64,000 nucleotides of DNA, taken from Agromyces flavus. Its GTDB lineage: Bacteria > Actinomycetota > Actinomycetes > Actinomycetales > Microbacteriaceae. The notes under the pieces were generated by a model. The model had not been told where the DNA came from and made no database searches. It was given only the letters and a program-made list of their open reading frames with translations. Positions 28,014 to 38,697 of this stretch are shown piece after piece. Position numbers and translations under genes: made by a program. The stretch's first letter is position 1. The number at the start of each line of letters is the position of its first letter. Where the stretch lies: assembly GCF_900104685.1 (NCBI RefSeq), contig NZ_LT629755.1:3348001-3412000 (forward strand), given 5' to 3'.

Positions 28014-28403
28014 TCACGCGGACTGCAGCGCCTTGGCCTTGAGCGACTCGTACTCGGCCTGGGTGATCGCGCCGCTGTCGAGGAGCCGCTTGGCGGACTC
28101 GATCTCGGCGGATGCCGACTGCCCCGATCCCGCGACCGATCGGATGTAGTCGGCCTGCTGGGCGTTCATCGCCTGGGCGCGCTCCATGTTCCGCTGGGTC
28201 ATGCTCTGCCCGCGCGCGATCAGGTAGATGAACGCGGCCAGGAACGGGAAGAACACCAGGAAGATCACCCACAGCGCCTTGGCCCAGCCGTTGAGCGTCG
28301 GGTCTCGGAAGATGTCGATGAACACCGTGATGAAGATCCAGATGCACGCGACGATGACGTAGAACCAGAAGATCCAGACCAGGAAGTCCCAGAAGTTGTT
28401 CAC
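28014..28403 (-). CDS. PLDc_N/SHOCT membrane protein
   Basis: A 129-residue protein. Two Trp/Phe-rich membrane segments (FWDFLVWIFWFYVIVACIWI and LWVIFLVFFPFLAAFIYLIA) surround a short loop, matching the PLDc_N (phospholipase-D nuclease N-terminal) membrane module. The C-terminus has SAKRLLDSGAITQAEYESLK, a SHOCT motif (short C-terminal oligomerisation domain). Such proteins are common in actinobacteria and of unknown role, probably envelope-linked. It stands alone with its own terminator. Confidence 0.88.
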   Translation of the reverse strand: MNNFWDFLVWIFWFYVIVACIWIFITVFIDIFRDPTLNGWAKALWVIFLVFFPFLAAFIYLIARGQSMTQRNMERAQAMNAQQADYIRSVAGSGQSASAEIESAKRLLDSGAITQAEYESLKAKALQSA

Positions 28404-28533
28404 GGCGTTCCCTTTCCTCGGTGCGGGTGAGGGTCACTCCCGCGTGGCTCGACGCTAGCCATGGATCGCTCGCGTGTATGGGTCTTTCGGCACTGTCGTT
28501 CGGCGAGTTCGAGTGCCGAATAGGCTCGGGGGC

Positions 28534-29085
28534 ATGGGCGAGGCGGATGGCTCGGCGGCGGTCGCGCGGGCACGCGACGCCGTTGCGCGCGCCGTGCAGG
28601 CGCTCGGCGAGGCATCCGCCCGCACCGAGACGCTCGCCGAGTTCGTGCCGTCGCGGCGGGTCCTCGGCATGCCGCGTGCGCCGCGCATGCGGGTGATCGG
28701 TCCCGTGTGGCGCCTCGGCGTGCTGCTGCTCGACGCCGACGGCCGCGTGTACGGCACGGGTCGCGTCATCCGTGCCGAGCGCGCAGCGCGCAAGAGCGTC
28801 ACGGCCGAGTCGGTCGCCGTGCAGCGCGCGTACCGAGCGGCCGCCGTCAAGGGCGGCATCGCCGAGGGCACGACGGTCGTGTTCGACGCCGAGCCGGTCG
28901 AGCTGGACGCCGCGGTGCTCGCGGCCGACGCGACCTCCGGCCCGCTCGTGCTGACCAGCGGCGCCGACGGATCGTCGCAGCTCGCCGTGCGTTGGAATCC
29001 GGCGCGCGACGACGCGCTCATCCCGTTCGAGTCGTACCTCGCCGAGCGCGTCGACCTCCTCCTGAACCCGCCCCAGGGGGCGTGA
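28534..29085 (+). CDS. Conserved protein of unknown function
   Basis: A 183-residue soluble protein: a helical N-terminus rich in Ala and Arg, then PSRRVLGMPRAPRMRVIGPV and WRLGVLLLDADGRVYGTGRV, ending in LAERVDLLLNPPQGA. I do not recognise a named family. The ATG at 28534 is seven bases after TAGGCT, which fixes the start and points to a leaderless message. Confidence 0.72.
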   Translation: MGEADGSAAVARARDAVARAVQALGEASARTETLAEFVPSRRVLGMPRAPRMRVIGPVWRLGVLLLDADGRVYGTGRVIRAERAARKSVTAESVAVQRAYRAAAVKGGIAEGTTVVFDAEPVELDAAVLAADATSGPLVLTSGADGSSQLAVRWNPARDDALIPFESYLAERVDLLLNPPQGA

Positions 29086-29093
29086 CCCGCACG

Positions 29094-29354
29094 TCAGCGC
29101 GTGGGATCGGGGTGCTCGTCGCCGGCGTCGGTGCGTGACGGCCGCTGCTCGGACTCGGCGATCGACTCGATCACCGAGTCCTGAAGCCCGCGCTGGCCGG
29201 TGTGCAGCTCCTGGTAGGTCTCGCCCGCGCCCATGATCGGGCCGAATGCCGCGCGCCACCGCCGGCCGCGCGGCGCGCGCACGGCCCGGACGGCCATGCC
29301 CACCACGAGCGCCGCGCCGAACACTGCGATGAGGATGCCGACGACCGCCTCCAC
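29094..29354 (-). CDS. Small membrane-anchored protein
   Basis: An 86-residue protein with one N-terminal membrane segment (VVGILIAVFGAALVVGMAV) and a charged cytoplasmic tail containing WRAAFGPIMGAGETYQELH. No family is recognised. The GTG start is two bases after the NUDIX stop, so it is co-transcribed with that gene. Confidence 0.6.
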   Translation of the reverse strand: MEAVVGILIAVFGAALVVGMAVRAVRAPRGRRWRAAFGPIMGAGETYQELHTGQRGLQDSVIESIAESEQRPSRTDAGDEHPDPTR

Positions 29355-29356
29355 GC

Positions 29357-29866
29357 TCAGAACCCGAACGTCGTGATCGCGGGGAGTCCGCCGTCGCGCC
29401 AGCCCTCGAGGGCGAACCGCTCATGGTGCACGAGGCGCTCGGGCAGCGCGTCGAGCTCGAACCACTCGAGGGCGCTCGCCTTCTCCTCCTGCAGCGACGG
29501 GATGCCGCGCCACGACCGGGCCGCGAAGAAGAGGTCGATGCGCTGGTCGACGGGCAGCCCCGTGGGTGCTGTGCGGTGCATGGCCGTGATGGGCTCGAGC
29601 GTCGACTCGTCGACCTCGACCCCGATCTCCTCGAGGACCTCGCGGACGGCGCCGGCCGTCACGGTCTCGCCGAACTCGACGTGCCCCGCTGCCGACGCGG
29701 CCCACCAGCCGTCGTAGTAGCCCGTGGCCTCGCGCCGCTGCAGGAGCACGCGATCGGCGTCGACGAGGAAGACGTACGCCGCCGGGATGAGGGCGAACCC
29801 GCCGTGCGCGGCCGCATACCCCTCGGGATACGCCTGACGTGCGTCCCCGTCGTTCGCAGCCGGCAT
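29357..29866 (-). CDS. NUDIX hydrolase
   Basis: A 169-residue enzyme that hydrolyses nucleoside-diphosphate derivatives. The NUDIX box is complete: GHVEFGETVTAG then AVREVLEEIGVEVD, matching Gx5Ex7REUxEExGU. The preceding LIPAAYVFLVDADRVLLQRR and following RIDLFFAARSW fit the fold. The substrate is not evident; the layout resembles house-cleaning or IPP-isomerase-like NUDIX proteins. A TAGGGT element about 35 bases upstream may be its -10. Confidence 0.9.
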   Translation of the reverse strand: MPAANDGDARQAYPEGYAAAHGGFALIPAAYVFLVDADRVLLQRREATGYYDGWWAASAAGHVEFGETVTAGAVREVLEEIGVEVDESTLEPITAMHRTAPTGLPVDQRIDLFFAARSWRGIPSLQEEKASALEWFELDALPERLVHHERFALEGWRDGGLPAITTFGF

Positions 29867-29984
29867 CCGTCACCCCGTCTCGTCGATCGGATGACGCGAC
29901 CCTACCGCGTGCCGCCGAGCGGAGCCTGCGCTCGAACCGACCGGCTAGGGTGAAACGATCGAGATTCGCGGGAGGACGTGGCGC

Positions 29985-31112
29985 GTGCAGCTCACGATCA
30001 TCGTGCCGACGTTCAACGAGGGACCGAACGTCGCCGAGCTCGTCCGCAGGGTCGAGGCCGCCGTGACGGGGATCGACGCCGAGATCGTCTTCGTCGACGA
30101 CTCCACCGACGACACCCCGGCGGTCATCGGGCGCGTGGCCGCCGAGACGGCGCTGCCCGTGCGGTGCATCCACCGCGCCGATCCGGTCGGCGGACTCGGC
30201 GGTGCGGTCGTGGCCGGCGCCGCGGCGTCGACCGCCACGCTCTGCCTCGTCATGGACGGCGACCTGCAGCATCCGCCCGAGGTGATCCCCGACCTGGTCG
30301 CGCGAGCACTCGCGGGCGATGTCGATCTCGTGGTCGCCTCGCGCTATGCGGGCGGCGGGCGGGCTGCCGGTCTCTCGGGATGGCTGCGTCACGCCGTCTC
30401 GCGCACCGCGACCCTGGTGACGAAGGCCATGTTCCCCGTCCGGCTGCGCGACACCAGCGACCCTATGACGGGCTTCTTCGTGTTCGCCCGCGAGCGGGTC
30501 GACCTCTCGGTGCTCAGGCCGACCGGCTTCAAGATCCTGCTCGAGATGCTCGTGAGCCAGCCCCTCCGCATCGCCGAGGTGCCCTTCGAGTTCGCGCCGC
30601 GCCATGCCGGCTCGTCGAAGGCGACGCTGCGTCAGGGCCTGCGCTTCGCCCGCCAGCTCGCGCACCTGCGATTCGGCCTCATGTCGGGCTTCGCGGTCAT
30701 CGGTGCCATCGGCATCGTCGTCAACGCGCTCATCGTCTGGGCGCTCACCAGCATGGGGATGGACTGGCTCCCCGCCGCCATCATCGCGACCGAGGTGACG
30801 ATCGTCGGCAACTTCGCGCTGCAGGAGCTCTCGGTCTTCCGCGAGCTGCGCCACGACGCGCGGCCGTTGCCGACGCGGTTCGGGCTCGCCTTCGCGTTCA
30901 ACAACGCCGAGGCGGTCGTGCGGATCCCCGTCGTCTACCTCATGGTCGACTCGGGCCGGTTCACCGCGGTGCTCGCGACCGTCATCACGCTCGCCGTGGC
31001 GTTCGTCGCGCGGTTCACGTTCCAGTCGCTCGTGGTCTACCGGCCGCGGGCCGTCGCCGCCCGGCGAGCAGCGGCCGACGCGCGCCGCGTCGACGCGCGA
31101 GCCCCGAAGTAG
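29985..31112 (+). CDS. Family 2 glycosyltransferase fused to a GtrA membrane domain
   Basis: A 375-residue two-domain protein. Residues 1-225 are a DPM1-like GT2 domain (TIIVPTFNEGPNVAELVRRV, EIVFVDDSTDDTP, LVMDGDLQHPPEVIPDLV with the DxD-type metal site, and SDPMTGFFVFARERV). Residues ~235-360 are a GtrA domain with four membrane helices (FGLMSGFAVIGAIGIVVNAL, ATEVTIVGNFALQEL, ARFTFQSLVVYRP). It would load a polyprenyl phosphate with a sugar and help flip it for envelope glycosylation. GGGAGG lies ten bases before the GTG. It is monocistronic with a hairpin after it. Confidence 0.92.
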   Translation: MQLTIIVPTFNEGPNVAELVRRVEAAVTGIDAEIVFVDDSTDDTPAVIGRVAAETALPVRCIHRADPVGGLGGAVVAGAAASTATLCLVMDGDLQHPPEVIPDLVARALAGDVDLVVASRYAGGGRAAGLSGWLRHAVSRTATLVTKAMFPVRLRDTSDPMTGFFVFARERVDLSVLRPTGFKILLEMLVSQPLRIAEVPFEFAPRHAGSSKATLRQGLRFARQLAHLRFGLMSGFAVIGAIGIVVNALIVWALTSMGMDWLPAAIIATEVTIVGNFALQELSVFRELRHDARPLPTRFGLAFAFNNAEAVVRIPVVYLMVDSGRFTAVLATVITLAVAFVARFTFQSLVVYRPRAVAARRAAADARRVDARAPK

Positions 31113-31148
31113 CGCCCGCGCGCCCGCGCGCCCGCGGAGCGCGCGAGA

Positions 31149-31195
31149 TGCCACTTCGGCGGGTGCGCGGACCCCGCGACCCGGCCGAAGTGGCA
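31149..31195. terminator. Bidirectional terminator between the GT2-GtrA gene and purL
   Basis: TGCCACTTCGGC (31149-31160) and GCCGAAGTGGCA (31184-31195) are perfect complements, extended inward by GGGT/ACCC after a one-base bulge. It separates the convergent glycosyltransferase and purL genes. Confidence 0.75.
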
Positions 31196-31225
31196 ATTCG
31201 ATGCCCGGCCGCGGGCCGGTGAGCG

Positions 31226-33619
<2,394 letters not shown>

Positions 33620-33682
33620 GGGTGGCGAGCTCCAGAAGGTGGCGGCGAGCGGATGCCGCGGGGCGGATGCCGGACCCGCCCA

Positions 33683-33710
33683 GTCTACCGACGCTGCTCA
33701 GGTGAGCAGC
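33683..33710 (-). promoter_or_regulatory. purL promoter with an 18-bp palindrome
   Basis: On the minus strand TAGACT (33688-33683) fits a -10. Immediately upstream GCTGCTCAGGTGAGCAGC (33693-33710) is an 8-bp inverted repeat around GG. It fills the spacer and reaches the -35 region, so a bound repressor would block purL. It could also fold as a short hairpin of the upstream transcript. Confidence 0.5.
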
Positions 33711-33816
33711 CCGGGCCCCGCACCCCTCCCACGTCCGGTGTGGACACTCGTTGTGGGTGCTCTCGCCGATGCACCCGCGACCACGGTCTTCACGACGAGA
33801 CGACGAGACGGCGAGG

Positions 33817-34632
33817 CTATTCGGCGCGGGAGAACGCGGACGCGCGGTCGACCTGGTCGCGCGTGAGCGCGACGCCGGTATAGCGCTCGAACTGGCGTGC
33901 CGCCTGCAGCGCGATGACCTCGGCTCCCGTGATGACGCGCTTGCCCGCTGCCCGCGCGGCGGAGATGAGGGGCGTCTCGGCAGGAAAGGCGACCACGTCG
34001 AAGACGACCGACGCGCGCTCGACGAAGGATTCGTCGAAGGCCAGCGCCGCGGCATCCGCCCCCTGCATGCCGAGCGGGGTGACGTTGACGATGACGTCGA
34101 AGGATGGCTCGGGCTCCTCGCCGGCCCAGGCGTAGCCGTACTTCTCCGCGAGCGCCGGGCCCGCCTCGGCGTTGCGGGCGAGGACGGTGAGGTCGTCGAA
34201 CCCAGCGCCGCGGAACGCCGCGACGACCGCCTTGGCCATGCCGCCCGATCCGCGCACGACGACGCGAGCCGTCGGGTCGAGCCCGTGCTCGGCGATGAGC
34301 TGCGCAACCGCCTCGTAGTCGGTGTTGGATGCCGAGAGCCGGCCGCCGTCGTTCACGATGGTGTTGACGGACTCGATGGCCGCGGCCGATTCCTCCACCA
34401 CGTCGACGAGCGGGATCACGGCCTCCTTGAACGGCATCGACACCGAGCAGCCGCGGAAGCCGAGCGCGCGCATGCCGAGGATCGCGCCCTCGAGGTCGTT
34501 CGTCGTGAACGCCTTGTAGAGGAAGTTCAGGCCGAGCTCGTCGTAGAGGAAGTTGTGAAACCGGGTGCCGAGGTTCGACGGGCGACCGGAGAGCGAGATG
34601 CAGACCTGCATGTCCTTGTTGAGGATCGGCAT
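33817..34632 (-). CDS. Shikimate 5-dehydrogenase-like protein
   Basis: A 271-residue NAD(P)-dependent enzyme of the AroE fold. The substrate-binding half has CISLSGRPSNLGTRFHNFLY and GCSVSMPFKEAVIPLVD (catalytic Lys in the MPFK motif), and NTIVNDGGRLSASNTDYEA (Asn, Asp). The nucleotide-binding half has VVVRGSGGMAKAVVAAFRGA. The glycine-rich motif is GSGGMA rather than the GAGGxA of housekeeping AroE, as in YdiB/quinate-type or RifI-like variants. The LacI-type operator in front, shared in type with the glucanase, suggests it serves sugar- or plant-polymer-linked catabolism. The ATG at 34632 is chosen over an upstream in-frame ATG at 34665. Confidence 0.8.
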   Translation of the reverse strand: MPILNKDMQVCISLSGRPSNLGTRFHNFLYDELGLNFLYKAFTTNDLEGAILGMRALGFRGCSVSMPFKEAVIPLVDVVEESAAAIESVNTIVNDGGRLSASNTDYEAVAQLIAEHGLDPTARVVVRGSGGMAKAVVAAFRGAGFDDLTVLARNAEAGPALAEKYGYAWAGEEPEPSFDVIVNVTPLGMQGADAAALAFDESFVERASVVFDVVAFPAETPLISAARAAGKRVITGAEVIALQAARQFERYTGVALTRDQVDRASAFSRAE

Positions 34633-34671
34633 GCCGCCATTCTCGCCTGCGGGGCCATGGGGCATTGTTGT

Positions 34672-34683
34672 GAGAGCGCTCTC
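34672..34683. promoter_or_regulatory. LacI-type operator 1
   Basis: GAGAGCGCTCTC is a perfect 12-bp palindrome with the central CG of LacI/GalR-family sites (for example CelR-type GGGAGCGCTCCC). It lies 40 bases before the start of the shikimate-dehydrogenase-like gene and upstream of the divergent glucanase promoter. Confidence 0.75.
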
Positions 34684-34770
34684 TTGTGCCTACGCGGCGG
34701 TGAGAGTGTTCCGACCCCGGATGGCGCTCCATCCGGCCGATCGCCCTGCTCGCCAATGTTTGCAACAGGC

Positions 34771-34800
34771 TTGTGCCGCACGTCACGACCCGTTTAGCCT
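34771..34800 (+). promoter_or_regulatory. Probable promoter of the GH16 gene
   Basis: TTGTGC (34771-34776) and TAGCCT (34795-34800) are 18 bases apart, giving a start of transcription near 34807 and a leader of about 42 bases that includes the GGAG ribosome site before 34849. The two LacI-type operators lie on either side. Confidence 0.45.
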
Positions 34801-34848
34801 GTCCGAGACCACCTCGGTCGATCCATCCTCAACTGCAATGGAGCACGA

Positions 34849-37800
34849 ATGGACTCGAAAATGAGAGCGCTCTCACGCCGGAGCGTGGGAGCGCTGGTGG
34901 CCGGCGCCGTCGTCGCCGTCCCATTGGCGACCGCCGTCCCGGCATCCGCGGCCGGTAGCGTCGCGGTCATCGCCGACTTCGAGGGCGGCGCGCCCGACGG
35001 CTTCTTCTCGTACGGCTCGGCGGGCTTCGGCATCGTCGACGTCGCCGCGGACTCGGCCGAGGCGAAGCCCGGTCAGGCCGAGCCGACGAAGGTCGTCTCG
35101 TACGGCTGGGATGTCAGCGCACCGGGCTCGTTCGGCGGCGTCGGGCAGACCTTCGCCGGCTCCCGCGACTACTCGGCCTTCGATGGCGTGAGCCTGATGG
35201 TCGACGGTTCCGGCAACGGCGCGGCGTACCAGGTCGAGATCTTCGACGGCGGCCCCAACGCCGACGCGTCCGAGCGGTTCGATGTGACGGTCGTCGACGA
35301 CACCGACGGCTGGAAGGAGGTGCGCCTGCCGTGGTCGGCCTTCGCCCGGGCGACCGACTACCAGCCGGGCGGCGCGCCGAACGACGGCCTCGGCCTCACC
35401 TCGCTGTGGGGCTACGCCATCCCCGCCGTGAACGGCGCCGACACCATCCGTGTCGATGACATCGCCGTGTACTCCGACACCGAGGTCACGCCGTCGGTGT
35501 CGTTCACCGCCCCCTCCGCCTCGGCGATCGAGGGCGACGCGCTCGATGTCGAGGTGCGCCTCGACATCGCGTCGTCCGCGCCCGTGACGGTCGAGCTCGG
35601 TGCGACCGACGGCACGGCCGTCGCGGGCGAGGACTACACCGACCCCGCGACCACGATCGATTTCGCCCCGGGTGAGACGAGCCGTACCGTGCAGCTCGCC
35701 ACCACGGGCGACGACGCCGAGGAGCCCACCGAGACGTTCACGCTCGGGCTCGCGAACCCGAGCGGGGCGAACCTCGGCTCGACGGCGGCGTTCGAGGTCA
35801 CCATCCTCGACGACGACGGCGAGGTCGTCGGGCCGCCCGACGGTCGCACCACGATCGTCGACGACCACGAGGCCGAGCTCGTCGAGGGTCAGGCCGGCGG
35901 GGTGCCGGTCGGCTGGTTCGCCGCGCAGGACCCCAGCAGCACGGTCGCTTTCGAACGCACGGATGCCGCGCCCGCCCCGGTTCCCGGCGCGCCCGCCGGC
36001 AACCACGCGCTCCGCGCCGACTACTCGGTGTCGTCGTACGGCGTCGTCATCCGCAACTTCACGAACGAGGCTGCCGACGCGTGGACGACCGAGGACTGGT
36101 CGACCTACGAGGGCATCGGGTTCTGGATGTACGGCAACGGATCCGGCACCGACCTCTTCCTCGACCTGCTCGACAATCGCACGCCGGGCTCGACGAAGGA
36201 CGACGCCGAGCGGTTCGTCGTGTCGTTCTCCGACGACTGGCGCGGATGGCGCTTCCTCACGTTCGACTTCGACGAGTTCTCGCGCAAGGAGATCGGCAAC
36301 GGCGCGCCGAACGACGGGCTCACGCTCACCGAGATGCACGGCTACGCGTTCGGCTCGCTGCGCACCACGACGCCGCAGACCTTCTTCTACGACGACGTGC
36401 TGGTCTACGGCGAGGCCGAGCCGCCGGCTCTGGCGCTCGGGTTCGACCGCGCCGGTTACGAGGTCGAGGAAGGCGAGGCCGCCACGGGCGTCGTCCGCCT
36501 GAACCGCGTCGCCGAGACCGACGTGACCGTCGACTGGGCCTCGTCGGCGACCGAGGCGCGCACCGCGACCGAGGACCTCTCGGCCACGGCCGACCGCGAC
36601 TTCACGCCCGCGAGCGGGACCGTCACGATCCCGGCCGGCCAGCGGGAGGCCTCGATCGAGCTGCCCACGCTCGAGGACGCCAAGCACGAGGTCGACGAGA
36701 CGTTCGTCGTGCGGCTCTCCGAGCCGGAGGGCGCCGAGCTCGGCTTCGGCCGCACCGCCACCGTCAGCATCCAGGACGACGATCCGGCCGACGCCGGCCT
36801 CGTCGACGACTTCGAGTCGACCCCCTGGCGCTTCGACACGACGGGCGACGCCGAGCTGACCACGCGCGAGATCGCTGCGGGCGACGCCGACTCCTACCTG
36901 GGCCAGGACGCGTACGAGCAGGTCGCCGACTTCGCGCACCGCGGCACCGCCACCATGTCGCGCGAGTTCGCGGGTGGCGAGGACTGGTCGGACGCCGAGG
37001 GCATCAGCCTGATGGTGAACGGCACCGGCAAGCCCACGCGCATCACCGTCGGCATCCAGGACGACCCGGCGCCCGACGCGGGCCCGGCGACCTGGGAGCT
37101 CGCGTGGAGCGACGAGTTCGACGGCCCTGCCGGTTCGCGCGCCAACCCCGAGAACTGGACGTACGAGACCGGCGGATGGGGCTGGGGCAACGACGAGCGC
37201 CAGTACTACACCGACAGCACCGACAACGCGGCGCTCGACGGCGACGGCCACCTCGTCATCACGGCCCGCGAGGTCGATCCGGCCACGACCGACCTCGAGT
37301 GCTGGTACGGGCCGTGCGAGGTCACGTCGGCGCGCCTGATCACCGAGCAGAAGCAGGAGTTCGAGTACGGACGCATCGAGTCGCGAGTGCAGTTGCCCGA
37401 GGGCAGCGGCATCTGGCCCGCGGTGTGGTCGCTCGGCACCGACTTCCGCGAGGTCGGCTGGCCGCAGACGGGCGAGATCGACATCATGGAGTACGTCGGC
37501 CGGCTGCCCAACGAGATCTTCGGCACCATCCACGGGCCGGGCTACTCGGGCGGCCAGTCGTACGGCGGCATCTACGACTTCGGTCAGCCGGTGCCCGACG
37601 GATGGCACGACTTCGCCGTCGAGTGGACTCCCGAGCGCATCACGTGGGAGGTCGACGGCATCGTCTACCACGAGGCCGACCCGGCCGACGTCGCCCCGAA
37701 CGAGTGGGTGTTCGACCACCCGTTCTCGCTCATCACGAACGTCGCCGTCGGCGGCAACTTCGGCGGCACGCCCGGTGACGACCTGGTGTTCCCGCAGTCG

Positions 37801-38043
37801 CTGACGGTCGACTACGTGCGCGTCTACCAGGCGCCCGACACCGCCGAGCGCTTCACCGCGAGCGTCGTCGACCGTCGCGCCGGATGGCACGAGGTCACGA
37901 TCCCGTTCGACGCGTTCACCCGCGCCGACGAGCAGCCCGCCGGCGCGCCCGACGACGGGCTCACGCTCACCGACGTGCGGGGCTACTCGCTGACGTTCGG
38001 CGGCAAGGGCACGACGACGCTCGACCGCGTGCGAGTCGAGTAG
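34849..38043 (+). CDS. Secreted multidomain GH16 beta-glucanase (laminarinase type)
   Basis: A 1064-residue exported enzyme for beta-1,3-glucans. A signal peptide (RRSVGALVAGAVVAVPLA, cut near residue 35) is followed by a CBM11-like carbohydrate-binding domain (~37-212), a Calx-beta domain (~214-325), a second CBM11-like domain (~331-523), a second Calx-beta domain (~527-645), then a third CBM11-like domain (~645-744 plus 998-1064) into which the GH16 catalytic domain (~745-997) is inserted. The catalytic motif is GEIDIMEYVG, with nucleophile and acid/base Glu876 and Glu881. The ATG at 34849 has GGAG five bases upstream; ATG at 34861 is a second possibility. A LacI-type operator overlaps codons 5-9. 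Confidence 0.93.
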   Translation: MDSKMRALSRRSVGALVAGAVVAVPLATAVPASAAGSVAVIADFEGGAPDGFFSYGSAGFGIVDVAADSAEAKPGQAEPTKVVSYGWDVSAPGSFGGVGQTFAGSRDYSAFDGVSLMVDGSGNGAAYQVEIFDGGPNADASERFDVTVVDDTDGWKEVRLPWSAFARATDYQPGGAPNDGLGLTSLWGYAIPAVNGADTIRVDDIAVYSDTEVTPSVSFTAPSASAIEGDALDVEVRLDIASSAPVTVELGATDGTAVAGEDYTDPATTIDFAPGETSRTVQLATTGDDAEEPTETFTLGLANPSGANLGSTAAFEVTILDDDGEVVGPPDGRTTIVDDHEAELVEGQAGGVPVGWFAAQDPSSTVAFERTDAAPAPVPGAPAGNHALRADYSVSSYGVVIRNFTNEAADAWTTEDWSTYEGIGFWMYGNGSGTDLFLDLLDNRTPGSTKDDAERFVVSFSDDWRGWRFLTFDFDEFSRKEIGNGAPNDGLTLTEMHGYAFGSLRTTTPQTFFYDDVLVYGEAEPPALALGFDRAGYEVEEGEAATGVVRLNRVAETDVTVDWASSATEARTATEDLSATADRDFTPASGTVTIPAGQREASIELPTLEDAKHEVDETFVVRLSEPEGAELGFGRTATVSIQDDDPADAGLVDDFESTPWRFDTTGDAELTTREIAAGDADSYLGQDAYEQVADFAHRGTATMSREFAGGEDWSDAEGISLMVNGTGKPTRITVGIQDDPAPDAGPATWELAWSDEFDGPAGSRANPENWTYETGGWGWGNDERQYYTDSTDNAALDGDGHLVITAREVDPATTDLECWYGPCEVTSARLITEQKQEFEYGRIESRVQLPEGSGIWPAVWSLGTDFREVGWPQTGEIDIMEYVGRLPNEIFGTIHGPGYSGGQSYGGIYDFGQPVPDGWHDFAVEWTPERITWEVDGIVYHEADPADVAPNEWVFDHPFSLITNVAVGGNFGGTPGDDLVFPQSLTVDYVRVYQAPDTAERFTASVVDRRAGWHEVTIPFDAFTRADEQPAGAPDDGLTLTDVRGYSLTFGGKGTTTLDRVRVE
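34862..34875. promoter_or_regulatory. LacI-type operator 2, inside the start of the GH16 gene
   Basis: TGAGAGCGCTCTCA is a perfect 14-bp palindrome identical at its core to operator 1, 190 bp away centre to centre (about 18 helical turns). It lies downstream of the predicted transcription start, in the first codons of the gene, where a bound repressor would act as a roadblock or loop to operator 1. Confidence 0.8.
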
Positions 38044-38053
38044 CGGATGCCGC

Positions 38054-38086
38054 GATCGGGGCGGGTGCACGCCATCCGCCCCGATC
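38054..38086. terminator. Bidirectional terminator after the GH16 gene
   Basis: GATCGGGGCGG (38054-38064) and CCGCCCCGATC (38076-38086) pair perfectly over 11 bp around an 11-base loop. It lies 10 bases after the GH16 stop and between convergent genes. Confidence 0.8.
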
Positions 38087-38103
38087 CGGCGTCCCGACGA
38101 GGG

Positions 38104-38565
38104 TCAGGCCTCGCGTCCGCCGGGCGGGCCGACGATGAGCAGCGCCGTGAAGACCGCCGCGACGCCGACCACGCCGAGCACGGTGAGCAGCACCGGTCGG
38201 CCGAGGCCCCAGCGCAGCAGCCGGTTCACGACGTTGCCGTCGGCGGGGTGGTCGCCCGCCTCGCGGCGCCAGTCGCCCTCGAGGCGACCACGGCGCACGA
38301 GCCAGAGCTCGAACGGCACCGTCGCGTACGGCACGATCGCCGTCACGACGCCGAGCGCCATGAGACCGATGCTCCAGCGCTGGTTCACGCCGACGAGCAG
38401 CACGGTCGCGGCGTAGGCGAGGAACACGAACCCGTGGATCGAGCCGCCGACGACGACGGCCACGTCGAGGCCGACGGTCGCCCGGAGGATGAGGCCGGCG
38501 ATGAGGAGGGTCCAGGTGATCGCCTCGGCGATCGCGAGGCTGCGGAAGAGACGCTGGGGTGACAC
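38104..38565 (-). CDS. DUF3817 membrane protein
   Basis: A 153-residue membrane protein. LFRSLAIAEAITWTLLIAGL, HGFVFLAYAATVLLVGVNQR, split as HGFVFLAYAATV and LLVGVNQR, and IVPYATVPFELWLVRRGRL match the DUF3817 family (three core helices), with a further C-terminal helix (LLTVLGVVGVAAVFTALLIV). The function is unknown. The GTG at 38565 has AGGAG just upstream. Confidence 0.85.
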   Translation of the reverse strand: MSPQRLFRSLAIAEAITWTLLIAGLILRATVGLDVAVVVGGSIHGFVFLAYAATVLLVGVNQRWSIGLMALGVVTAIVPYATVPFELWLVRRGRLEGDWRREAGDHPADGNVVNRLLRWGLGRPVLLTVLGVVGVAAVFTALLIVGPPGGREA

Positions 38566-38697
38566 GATGCTCCTGGGGGTGGGGGTGCCTCCATCCTCGC
38601 AAGCGCGGTGGAGCGCGGCATCCGTCGAACGATGGAGGCGGCGGCCGACGGCGCGGTCGGATGCCGCAGGCCTGGGCATGCGGGAGAGGGCGAGCCG

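Noticed and set aside
34873..38070. 1065-codon frame antisense to the glucanase
   Set aside because: It has no ribosome site or domain pattern and mirrors the codon bias of the GH16 gene.
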